Positions 51,969-60,307 of a stretch of DNA of 64,000 nt are shown in pieces. The notes under the pieces are model-generated. The model saw nothing but the letters and a program-made list of their open reading frames with translations. It made no database searches and was not told the origin of the DNA. A program made the position numbers and the translations under genes. This stretch comes from Planctomycetota bacterium. GTDB taxonomy: Bacteria; Planctomycetota; UBA1135; JACQFD01. Each line of letters opens with the position of its first letter. Positions within the stretch are counted from its first letter, which is position 1. Where the stretch lies: the NCBI GenBank assembly GCA_016792805.1, contig JAEUHX010000063.1:1-64000 (forward strand), in the 5' to 3' direction.

Positions 51969-54465
51969 CGACAGGGCTCCCGAGAAGATGCGCCTTCGCG
52001 CGCGCGGTCAGCGCCGTCGCCAGCCGGGCCGGCGAACCCGAGGCAGGTGTCCGCAAACTGTGGACAAATGCCAACCGCAAGAGCGTGGCCGCGGCCGCCC
52101 AGCGGATCGCGCGCTCCTCGGCGCGCGGCAAGGCCCAAAGCGCCTGGCGAAGAACAGCCTCGCCCACGCCCTCCGCGTGTTCCATGGCACGAAGGTCGAG
52201 GTGCGCCAGGAAGTTGCCTGCATCGAGCGCTGCATCGCCGAGCGCCGCCGTGTCGAGGTCGAGCAGAGTGGCCTTGCCTCTCGGCCCTACGAGAATCTGG
52301 CGCTCATACAGATCCCGATGCAATAGAACGTCAGCGCCCGATCCGAAGTCGCCCACCCGCTCCTCCAGAAGCTGGCGCGCAGCCTCAAAGCCCTCGGGTT
52401 CGGGAATGCCACAGTTCGCGCTTCGCCGACGAACGCGATCGAGCGTCGCGAGCTCCTCGCTCGCACCATGGCGCTCCGCGTTGGGCGGCGCCTCCAAGGA
52501 ATGGAAACGATCGATTGCCGATACAATTGCCGCGGGATTCATGGGGCTCCCGGCATCGAGCAAGTGAGCCAAATCCGTGCCGTCCACAAAGGGATACACC
52601 GCCACATGGGCGTCGCCGTCGACCACGAGCGGCGCTGCGAACGGAAGCTCCATCGCTGCAGTCGCAGCGAGCCGCTGCGCCCACTCGGCGCGCGCCATGG
52701 AGCGCGCCGTGGGGGTCCATCGCAACACAAGCCGCGGGCGCTCGCCTCCGCTCAGCGTGGCGTCAAGCCGAAGCGTCGCGCGCCGCCCCGCTCTCGCGGC
52801 GAGGAGTACGGATTCGACTGCTGTGACGCGCGGGCGTGGAACCCGCAGCGCGCGCGCCACAAGCGAGCGCAGAAGATCCGAAGAGAAGATTGCGCCCAAT
52901 TCGCTTTGTGTGATCTGTGCGCCTTGCTGCTTCGCGAACACCGTGCGAGAGAGGCCGCTCTCCGCCAGCACGCGAAGCTCGAGCTCGAGCGAGCCCGATT
53001 CACGAGCGGAACCGCGAACGACGCTCACTTCTCGAAGGCGCCCAAGGGAGGGCAGCGCGCGGTGCAGCGCTTCGACGCGCTCTGTTGCATCTCGCCAGGG
53101 GAGCGGCACGAGGCTGCGCTCCGAAGCCGGGCGCTTCGAGCACAGAGCGAGCCGTCCGTGGGCCTGCTCCACCAACTCGCGCGCCATCTCGACGCCCGAG
53201 GCTTCGAGACGGCGCAATGGCGAGAGGGCGTGTTCGAGGAGCGCCAGAGACTCCTCGAAGGCGAGTCGATTGGGGTCGAATGCGCCAAAACCATGCCGAA
53301 ACGCTTCTGTTGCACTCACAAAAGTGCGCTCGGAGATGAGCCCTGCCGTGCGCCGAGCTGCGAGCGCGGCTAGGTAGTGTCCCGCGTCGCGCTCGGGCAC
53401 ATCGACCCCGATCGAATCGAGGTCGAGCAGCGCCACCTCTTCACCCTGCAGCACGCACTGCCCCGGGTGAAAGTCGCCGTGCACGACGACCGGCGCCTCC
53501 GCCGTAGACGGCAGAATAGTGGAGAGCTTGGAGACGAGCGCACGCACGCGCTCCGACCAGCGCGAATCCACAGCTTCGGCGAGGCCGATGGCCTCCTCCG
53601 AGGTCTCGGCGAGGCGCGCCGCACCCGAGAATCGCGGGAGCGACTCGGTAAGGTCCGCACGGTGAAGTCCGGAGACTGCGGTGCCGGCCTTTCTATGAAC
53701 TTCCGCGTCGGCCCCGAGCTCATCTGCCGTTCGCCCCGAGACGGCCTCCTGGAGAATTGTGCTTGTCTCCTCGTGGAATCCGAGCAACGCCACACATCGT
53801 GCCTGTGCGGTGCTCAACGATCGAAGCGCGGCTGAGAGCATCCGGGCCGTCTCCCTGGGAAGGACGCGAGCGAAGATTACCTCTCGGCGGCGCCCCCCTG
53901 TACGATCGTCGGCAAGCCCAGCGTCGATCCGAAGCACCGCGCGCCGTTCCGGTTTGTAACGAATGACGTCGATTCGCGTGGCCCGACCGCGCACTCGAAT
54001 CTGCCCCTCCGCCAGATGGGCGACACCCTCCGCGAGCGCGTGCTTGGCGCGCGAAGGATCGGTCCACCGCGGCAACGCAAATAATTCACGATCATTGGGG
54101 AACGCCAGCCAAAGCGACCGCCCGGAAGCGACGCGCGCCATGGCGCGCAGAGGTTTCGCGTCGACCAGCGACCGCGTCCTCGATTTGTGCTCCGCCACCT
54201 CGGCGCGCTCCAAGGTCGGAAAGACCTTCTCCGTCGCGCGCAGCACCGCGCCGTCCTGGAGGATCGCAAGCCACACGACGACCAGCCCGGCCGAGGGCTT
54301 CCACCTCACATATTCCGGATGGAGCGCGGCGACCACACAGTTGCTGCCGGCCAAAAGCCCTTCGCGCAGCCGCCCGTGGGCGGCGGCGGGCTCGAGCCAC
54401 TCGTCCATCGATCCGAGCTGTGCGTCACGCATGCCGCGCGCGAGCCCCGGGAGAGACTTCCTCAC
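51955..54465 (-). CDS. Tandem APH-type phosphotransferase (two kinase-fold domains)
   Basis: The 836-residue protein contains two aminoglycoside-phosphotransferase/choline-kinase-like domains in tandem. The first has HGDFHPGQ (H329) with LLDLDSIG. The second has HRDLYERQ (H716) with LLDLDTAALGD, in which Arg replaces the Gly of HGD. In both, the usual Asn of HGDxxxxN is Gln. Such kinases phosphorylate small sugars or glycosides, so within this operon it may phosphorylate a sugar intermediate. That role is inferred from context. GTG at 54465 overlaps the ABC exporter stop (GTGA). Confidence 0.78.
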   Translation of the reverse strand: MRKSLPGLARGMRDAQLGSMDEWLEPAAAHGRLREGLLAGSNCVVAALHPEYVRWKPSAGLVVVWLAILQDGAVLRATEKVFPTLERAEVAEHKSRTRSLVDAKPLRAMARVASGRSLWLAFPNDRELFALPRWTDPSRAKHALAEGVAHLAEGQIRVRGRATRIDVIRYKPERRAVLRIDAGLADDRTGGRRREVIFARVLPRETARMLSAALRSLSTAQARCVALLGFHEETSTILQEAVSGRTADELGADAEVHRKAGTAVSGLHRADLTESLPRFSGAARLAETSEEAIGLAEAVDSRWSERVRALVSKLSTILPSTAEAPVVVHGDFHPGQCVLQGEEVALLDLDSIGVDVPERDAGHYLAALAARRTAGLISERTFVSATEAFRHGFGAFDPNRLAFEESLALLEHALSPLRRLEASGVEMARELVEQAHGRLALCSKRPASERSLVPLPWRDATERVEALHRALPSLGRLREVSVVRGSARESGSLELELRVLAESGLSRTVFAKQQGAQITQSELGAIFSSDLLRSLVARALRVPRPRVTAVESVLLAARAGRRATLRLDATLSGGERPRLVLRWTPTARSMARAEWAQRLAATAAMELPFAAPLVVDGDAHVAVYPFVDGTDLAHLLDAGSPMNPAAIVSAIDRFHSLEAPPNAERHGASEELATLDRVRRRSANCGIPEPEGFEAARQLLEERVGDFGSGADVLLHRDLYERQILVGPRGKATLLDLDTAALGDAALDAGNFLAHLDLRAMEHAEGVGEAVLRQALWALPRAEERAIRWAAAATLLRLAFVHSLRTPASGSPARLATALTARAKAHLLGSPVGARG

Positions 54466-56318
54466 AGCGCCTCCACCTCGAGCGGGTTCACATCATGCCG
54501 AGACTCCACGCCCTGCGCCGCCAACATGGCGCGCAATAGAGCGCATGTGCGCGAAACTTCCTGCGGCGGGCCATCCCCCACAATACGGCCCTCGGACACG
54601 ACAAGGACGCGGTCGTACTGCGACAGCCGCTCCAGGCGATGAGTAACAACCAGCGCCGTGCGCCCCTCGAGCAGCGGAGCCAGCGCCTCTTCGAGGGCCG
54701 CTTGACGCTGCGGATCGAGCGCGCTGAACGGCTCATCCAACAGAACGATGGGCGCATTTCGGAGAGCAACTCGGGCCAGCGCCACGCGCTGCCTTTCGCC
54801 CCCCGACAGCGACGCGCCGCGCTCCGAGACGGGTGCATCGAGCCCTTCGGGGCGCGTGCGCGCAATCAGATCAACTCCGGCACGTCGCGCCGCCATGGCC
54901 ACTTCGTCGCCGGACGCGCCGAGCCGCCCGAATGCCACATTTTCGCGAAGCGTCTCGCCGAGGAGCCCCGGCTCCTGCATCGCGAATGCGACCTGCTCGC
55001 GCAGATCCCGGAGGCGCAGCGAGCGCACATCGAGGCCGTCCACCCGAACGACTCCGGAGGTCGGATCCATGAGCCGCGGAACAAGCGTAAGAAATGTTGA
55101 CTTTCCCGCGCCCGACGGCCCCACGATTGCCACGCGCTCTCCCGCTCGAATCTCGACGGAGACTCCGTCGAGCGCCCGTTGACCGCGGCCGTGGGAGACT
55201 ACCACATTTTCGAACGAGATGTTGCCATGCAGGGAGTTCACGGGACGCGCGTCGGCGGCATCGCGGATCGGCGACTCGAGGGAGAGCACTTCCAGTACGC
55301 GCTCACCGCAGGTCGCCGCCTTGGCCGTCCGAGCCGAAACCTTGCCCAACGTACGCAGCGGCTTGTAGACCTGGCGCAGATACGTCATGATCACTAAAAG
55401 ATCGCCAGCGCTGAGTCGCAGTGCCCGAACCTCAAACGCGCCCCAGATCAGCACGCCGCATGTGCCGACTCCCGTGAGAATGTCGACGGCGCGGCCGATG
55501 CGCGCCTCGACGCGCGTCGCTTCGACTCCGGCTTTGAGGCTCTTGCGGTTACTGGAGGAGAACTGCTCGGCCACGTCCTCCTCCCGATTGAAGACTTGAA
55601 CAATTCCAATGGCGTGGAACGCCTCGGCGGCCCACGCGGCGAGCTTCCCCTCCCGCTTGCGCTGCTCGCGCGATACCTCGCTCAGCTTCTTACTGCCTCG
55701 AACAAAGGCGAGCGTCAGTAGCGGAATCACGCCGACTGCCACGAGCGCGAGCTTCGGCGCAATGCAAAGAATCACCAGGATCATGCCGACGAGCACGGCC
55801 GCCTGTTGCGCGGCCTCAAGCACCGAGGGCACGAGCAGATCGCGGAGCATCGCAATGTCGCCCGTGAGCCGAAGCAACAAATCTCCGCCCCGCTGGGCCT
55901 GAAAGAACCCGACCGGCTGACGCAGCAGGTTCTCGAAGGTCGCCCGGCGAATTTTGTACACAATACGCTGCGCGGCCGTTGCGGCGAGCACCGCCCGCAG
56001 GTAGTCGAAGAGTGCATCGAGCGCGAGGATTCCGAGGTACGCGGCGCAGAGCATCGCGAGCGCCGTCGGAGTCCCCTGCACATGGTCGATCTCCTTCACG
56101 ACCTCGGACAATCCGGTGGCGCGCTTTCGAAACAGGACTCCGTCGAATACGAGCGCGATCGGCAGCGGCGTCGCCAGCGTGGTCGCAGTCCCGAAGACCA
56201 TACAGATCGTCGCGAGCGTGAGGCGCCGCTTCTCCTCCTTCACAAATGGGAGGAAGCGCTTGAACACGCGCAGCATCGGCAGCCACGAGGCGAGCACTTT
56301 CTTGAACTCGAGCTTCAC
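54462..56318 (-). CDS. ABC exporter with fused membrane and ATPase domains
   Basis: The 618-residue half-transporter has six membrane segments in the first 330 residues and a nucleotide-binding domain. Walker A is GPSGAGKST near 408, the signature is LSGGERQRVALARVAL, and Walker B is PIVLLDEPFSALDPQ. It should act as a homodimer exporting a lipid-linked or soluble glycan, as MsbA-like and PglK-like exporters do. GTG at 56318 overlaps the upstream glycosyltransferase stop (GTGA). It is surrounded by glycosyltransferases and an outer-membrane barrel, so it is the likely inner-membrane exporter of their product. Confidence 0.93.
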   Translation of the reverse strand: MKLEFKKVLASWLPMLRVFKRFLPFVKEEKRRLTLATICMVFGTATTLATPLPIALVFDGVLFRKRATGLSEVVKEIDHVQGTPTALAMLCAAYLGILALDALFDYLRAVLAATAAQRIVYKIRRATFENLLRQPVGFFQAQRGGDLLLRLTGDIAMLRDLLVPSVLEAAQQAAVLVGMILVILCIAPKLALVAVGVIPLLTLAFVRGSKKLSEVSREQRKREGKLAAWAAEAFHAIGIVQVFNREEDVAEQFSSSNRKSLKAGVEATRVEARIGRAVDILTGVGTCGVLIWGAFEVRALRLSAGDLLVIMTYLRQVYKPLRTLGKVSARTAKAATCGERVLEVLSLESPIRDAADARPVNSLHGNISFENVVVSHGRGQRALDGVSVEIRAGERVAIVGPSGAGKSTFLTLVPRLMDPTSGVVRVDGLDVRSLRLRDLREQVAFAMQEPGLLGETLRENVAFGRLGASGDEVAMAARRAGVDLIARTRPEGLDAPVSERGASLSGGERQRVALARVALRNAPIVLLDEPFSALDPQRQAALEEALAPLLEGRTALVVTHRLERLSQYDRVLVVSEGRIVGDGPPQEVSRTCALLRAMLAAQGVESRHDVNPLEVEAL

Positions 56319-57541
56319 GCCGGCACCTGTGCATTCGAGAGCCCCGCGAGCGCGAGGGTGCGGCGCGCAATGGCGTCCCACGTGAGGCGGCTGCGGGCGT
56401 CCTCCGCGGCGCGCGCGCCGATGGCCGCCCGGAGTGGCGCATCGGAAGCCAATAATTCCAGCGCACTCGCGAACGCGGCGTCATCGCCAGGCTCGACGAG
56501 CCAGCCCGTCTCGCCATGGCGCAAAAGCGGTCCGATCCCCTCAATCCGCGACGCAATCATCGGACGGCCGACGAGCATCGCCTCGGCGATCTTGAGCGGA
56601 GAAAAGTAAGGAGCCGCATCGGCGGCATAGGTTGCGGTAAGCAGATCGCAGGCTGCGAGGAGAGCCGGCACTTCGCGGTGGGCGACTGCAGGCCTCCAGA
56701 CGACGACACCGCCCGACTTCTCCGCGCGCTCCTGCGCCATCGGCGAGAGCGGGCCGTCTCCAACCAACAAAAGCCGAAGGCTGCTGTTGGATCTCCGCGC
56801 GCGGTCGAATCCGGCGAAGAGATGCTCGATGCCATGCCAAGGGCGAAGCCCGCCGATGAATCCGACGACGACGTCGGTATCACAAAAACCGAGGCTCGCG
56901 CGCACATGCGATCCGTCGACGCCGCGATGGAACCACTGCGCTTCGGCTCCGTTCGGCTGCACCTGAACTCGCTCGGAAGCCGCGCCGAGCGCGACAGCGT
57001 GCCGCGCCAGCGCAGGAGAAACCGCGAGCACTTGCTGTGCCCCAGAGAGGAGCTGCCTCTCGATGGCGCGCGCGAGATCCTCGTGGGCGAGGCCGCGAAA
57101 GCGCTTCTGCTCATCCACGAGCGGCGCATTCACTTCCAGGAAGTGGGGCACTTGGTACTTCGCACAAAAGCGGCTTCCCGCGGTGCCGAACAGTGACAAT
57201 CGCTCATAAACAAGATCGAAGGGCTGGAGCGCGTGCCGCTCGGTCAGGTGCGCCAGCACCGGAATATTGGCCCCGATCGCGGCCAGCTCGGCGGCTTCGA
57301 GCACTGCGCGCGACGGCTCGCTCTCCTTGAGCCAGCGCACGATGGAGGCCATCGGCTCAGGGCAAGAGGCAACAAATGCCGGGCTGGATCCCCGCTCGGC
57401 TCGAAGAGTGGTCACATGAACATCACAGCCGCACCGCTCGAGGGCGCGCACCATGCCGGAGAGGTGCAGCGCGGCTCCCTTCGCACCGCCATAGGCGATG
57501 CCGGGGTCACCGTTTACCACAGCGATCCGAAGAGGCGTCAT
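56315..57541 (-). CDS. GT4-family glycosyltransferase
   Basis: The 408-residue protein has the GT-B fold of family 4 retaining glycosyltransferases. The N-terminal domain includes the Gly-rich GDPGIAYGGAKGAALH. The C-terminal domain has VVGFIGGLRPWHGIEHL and PYFSPLKIAEAMLVGRPMIA (the EX7E-type nucleotide-sugar segment). It overlaps its neighbours by four bases on each side (ATGA at 57538 and GTGA at 56315), so it is translated in a coupled chain. The sugar donor is unknown. Confidence 0.88.
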   Translation of the reverse strand: MTPLRIAVVNGDPGIAYGGAKGAALHLSGMVRALERCGCDVHVTTLRAERGSSPAFVASCPEPMASIVRWLKESEPSRAVLEAAELAAIGANIPVLAHLTERHALQPFDLVYERLSLFGTAGSRFCAKYQVPHFLEVNAPLVDEQKRFRGLAHEDLARAIERQLLSGAQQVLAVSPALARHAVALGAASERVQVQPNGAEAQWFHRGVDGSHVRASLGFCDTDVVVGFIGGLRPWHGIEHLFAGFDRARRSNSSLRLLLVGDGPLSPMAQERAEKSGGVVVWRPAVAHREVPALLAACDLLTATYAADAAPYFSPLKIAEAMLVGRPMIASRIEGIGPLLRHGETGWLVEPGDDAAFASALELLASDAPLRAAIGARAAEDARSRLTWDAIARRTLALAGLSNAQVPA

Positions 57542-58803
57542 CGCGCCGCCTCAGCCAGCACGCGGTCCGCGCCGGCTCCCTCGGACGAAGCAACAAAAAG
57601 ACCGCGCAAGCGACGGGAGTTTCTGTGCAGATCGAAAAGGTCCTCCGCCCGGCGACGCGCCGATGCGCCCATGGCCCGTGCTCGTCGGGGTGCCTCGAGC
57701 AGGGACTGGAGAGCCTGAGCGAGCGAGCTGGCGTCGCCGGGCGGGACGAGGAGCCCGGTCTCGCCGTCCACGACGATCTCAGGCACCCCGCCGACCGGAG
57801 TCGAGACCACGGGAAGGCCGCAGCCCATCGACTCGAGAAGTGATGTGGGAAGAGCGTCGCGGTTGCCGTCGGAATCGACGACGCACGGCAGCGTGCCGAT
57901 GGCCGCGCCTTGTAGATGCTCCACGACCTGGTTCTGTGGCAAAGCGCCGAGCAGCTTCACGCGCTCACCGATGCCAAGCTCGGCGATGCGCGCGCGAAGC
58001 GATGGCATGAGCTCGCCGTCTCCCAGGATCTCCATCTCGAAGGCGCTGCCTCGGGAGGCGAGCTCCGCCGCGGCATCGACGAGAACCTCAAATCCCTTCT
58101 TGGGAACCAGCCGCCCGATCGCAACGATCTTGCGCGGGTTCTGCAGACTCTCCGCGCCGGGCGCGAAGAGCTGCAGATCGACGCCGTTGTAGAGCCGCAG
58201 AATGGGCGTCGCAGACCCGGGCGCGAGGTGCGTCGCGATGTGCTTTACGTTCGCATCGCAGACAGTGACCACAAATCGCGCGGCATCGACCTTGGCGCGG
58301 AAGAGCGAGAGCTCAATCCCCTCTCGATACAGATCCTTAGCGTGGGCCGTGAAGGAGTAAGGAATCCCGCTCAAGAGGTTCGCCAAGTAGGCGACTGTCG
58401 TCGCATCGGTGGCGAAGTGGGCGTGCAGATGCGCGAGCCGCTCCCGCCGCGCGATGGCGACGAGCGTGATCGCCTCGGCGATCAGTCCGAGGGGTGTGAG
58501 CAGCCGGTGGGATCTCACAAATCGGAGCGCGTCGGGAATCCGGTCGAAGCAGTCCTCGACTTCGGCTCCGCAGTTGCGCAGCGCCTGGTCGAGCGCATCG
58601 GAGCGCCCCTCGGAAAGGTAACGAACGGCATTGCGCAGCCGTGACACCGAAGGATGAAACCGGCCGTCATCGGGCAGCCGGCGCGACGTCACGATGACCT
58701 CCGTTCCAAGCTCCTCCTGAGCCAGCACCTCGTTCACGATGAATGTTTCCGAGAACCGCGGAAACTTCTTTGTCACATATCCAACTCGAAGTGCAGAGTT
58801 CAT
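57538..58803 (-). CDS. GT4-family glycosyltransferase
   Basis: The 421-residue GT-B glycosyltransferase of family 4 has HLHAHFATDATTVAYLA in the acceptor domain, KIVAIGRLVPKKGFEVL at the start of the donor domain and LPTSLLESMGCGLPVVSTPVGGVPEIV, the family EX7E-like loop. ATG at 58803 begins MNSALRVGYVTKKFPRFSETF, a common N-terminus in exopolysaccharide enzymes. The frame is open far upstream, but that part overlaps the next gene antisense-like in composition. Coupled by ATGA overlaps on both sides. Confidence 0.9.
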   Translation of the reverse strand: MNSALRVGYVTKKFPRFSETFIVNEVLAQEELGTEVIVTSRRLPDDGRFHPSVSRLRNAVRYLSEGRSDALDQALRNCGAEVEDCFDRIPDALRFVRSHRLLTPLGLIAEAITLVAIARRERLAHLHAHFATDATTVAYLANLLSGIPYSFTAHAKDLYREGIELSLFRAKVDAARFVVTVCDANVKHIATHLAPGSATPILRLYNGVDLQLFAPGAESLQNPRKIVAIGRLVPKKGFEVLVDAAAELASRGSAFEMEILGDGELMPSLRARIAELGIGERVKLLGALPQNQVVEHLQGAAIGTLPCVVDSDGNRDALPTSLLESMGCGLPVVSTPVGGVPEIVVDGETGLLVPPGDASSLAQALQSLLEAPRRARAMGASARRRAEDLFDLHRNSRRLRGLFVASSEGAGADRVLAEAAR

Positions 58804-60047
58804 CGCGGTGCTCCAGCAGCTGCCATCGGAGCCGACGGAAAGGGTTGAGGAGAGAGAAGTGCCTTTTCGACCTCGGCAGCCATGCGCTCGGCTCCGTCGA
58901 GGTGCTCGGAAAGGAGGCCCGGCCGAGCTGCAGCCGATGCCAGCGCGCGCTCGATCCGCGCTCGGAGCTCCTCCGGTTCCGGCGCATCGTCGGGCAGGGA
59001 CTCGATCCACCCGAGCTCTGCAAGGCGATTCGCGCGCACGCTCTGCTCGAGGCGCGGAAAGGTGCGCGGAGCCACGAGGCCTCGCCGCGCAAAAGCCAAT
59101 ATTTCGACGACCGAATTGTAGCCGCCCATGGAGACGACGAGGTCGGCGGCAGCGAAGAGCGCCGGCACGTCCTCGTGGAAGGCGAGCGTCTGAACTCCCT
59201 TTGTGCGATGCAGGCGCGCTTCGAGGCGGCCTCGCTTGCTTTCGCTCAGCAGCGGGCCCGTGAGCACCACGCAATCGAATTGCGGCCGCGGATCGCGTCG
59301 AAGGGCTTGCGCCAGCGAACGGAGCAGCCGGTCGCCATCGCCACCCCCGCCGACAGTCACCGCCACAAGAGGGCGCCTCTTCAGCCCAAGCTGCCGGCGA
59401 ACTTCCCGCGGCGTGGAGCGCGGGCCGCCGTCGTGCACAAATCCGGTGAACGTGAGTCGGGATCTCAGCGAGGCCGGCCACCCGTACTCCCGCGGCAGGT
59501 CATACACTTTCTCCACGCCGTACACAAAAATGCGATGATACACTTCGGAAACGAGCGGGAAGAGGCGCCCGCGTGTCCACTCATCGCGCACGCGGCTCGG
59601 CTCGTCGATGACATCCCGCAGCCCAAGCCAGAGCGCCGCAGCCGGCAGATCGCGCCGCACGGCCTCGAGCATCGGGCGCAGCTCACCTGCCATGCCGGCG
59701 GGGCTATGGTCCACAAGGACGAGGTCGGGTCGGTAGGCCCGCGCGGTTTCCAACAGAAGCCGGCTTCGCATCTCCACCAGGCGGTCGAAGGAGATGTCGA
59801 GCGAGCGCGCCGTGTACTCCCCCTGCTCGTCTTTTGTGGACGACGGCAGCTTCACAACATCAAAATTCGACGGCATCGGGAACGAATGGCTCCGCGGCGA
59901 TCCCGTGGCGCAGAGCATCGAGACCGACGGGCATCGCCGTGCGATGGCGTCGGCGATGGCGAGGGTGCGCCGGAAATGGCCGAGGCCGTAGGTGTCGTGG
60001 CTGTAGAAGAGCAGCCGAGGACCGAGGCCGTGGAGAGTTCGTTTCAT
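58800..60047 (-). CDS. GT28/MurG-like predicted glycosyltransferase
   Basis: The 415-residue protein is a GT-B enzyme of the MurG-like superfamily (COG4671 type), not family 4. It starts with a LLFYSHDTYGLGHFRRTLAIA stretch, contains LVLVDHSPAGMAGELRP, and in the second half has VAVTVGGGGDGDRLL and AADLVVSMGGYNSVVEILAF, with the conserved GG-x-N donor motif. It is the first gene of the operon; its ATG at 60047 faces a 260-base divergent promoter region. The sugar and acceptor are unknown. Confidence 0.85.
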   Translation of the reverse strand: MKRTLHGLGPRLLFYSHDTYGLGHFRRTLAIADAIARRCPSVSMLCATGSPRSHSFPMPSNFDVVKLPSSTKDEQGEYTARSLDISFDRLVEMRSRLLLETARAYRPDLVLVDHSPAGMAGELRPMLEAVRRDLPAAALWLGLRDVIDEPSRVRDEWTRGRLFPLVSEVYHRIFVYGVEKVYDLPREYGWPASLRSRLTFTGFVHDGGPRSTPREVRRQLGLKRRPLVAVTVGGGGDGDRLLRSLAQALRRDPRPQFDCVVLTGPLLSESKRGRLEARLHRTKGVQTLAFHEDVPALFAAADLVVSMGGYNSVVEILAFARRGLVAPRTFPRLEQSVRANRLAELGWIESLPDDAPEPEELRARIERALASAAARPGLLSEHLDGAERMAAEVEKALLSPQPFPSAPMAAAGAPR

Positions 60048-60307
60048 GGAGCGAACGCCCCGTTCTCAAGGGCCGTACCGCGGCGTGAATTCCCTGAGAA
60101 GTGGTGGTAGCTCGTTGAGAATTCAGGGTTTACGCGCGCTGAGCCGCACCATGGCACGGAGCAGATCCACTGGAATCCGCACCCCGAACAACGCGACTCC
60201 GGATTCCGGACCAATCCCCAGCACACGGCCCCGTCAAACGGCTACGCGCTGAATTACCAAGGGTTTACGTCAGTCGCTCGGGCTCCTTTCGACGGCACGC
60301 GGTTCGG
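60048..60307. promoter_or_regulatory. Divergent promoter region of glycan operon and lipoprotein gene
   Basis: The 260-base spacer separates the operon start (minus strand, 60047) from the lipoprotein start (plus strand, 60308), so both promoters must be here. A direct repeat GGGTTTACG occurs at about 60127 and 60260, each following a stretch related to GCGCTGA or AATTC. TGGCAC at about 60151 is not followed by the TTGC needed for a sigma-54 promoter. No promoter can be assigned with confidence. Confidence 0.4.

Noticed and set aside
60145..60170. Possible sigma-54 promoter (TGGCAC) before the lipoprotein gene
   Set aside because: The required TTGC element at the correct spacing is absent.
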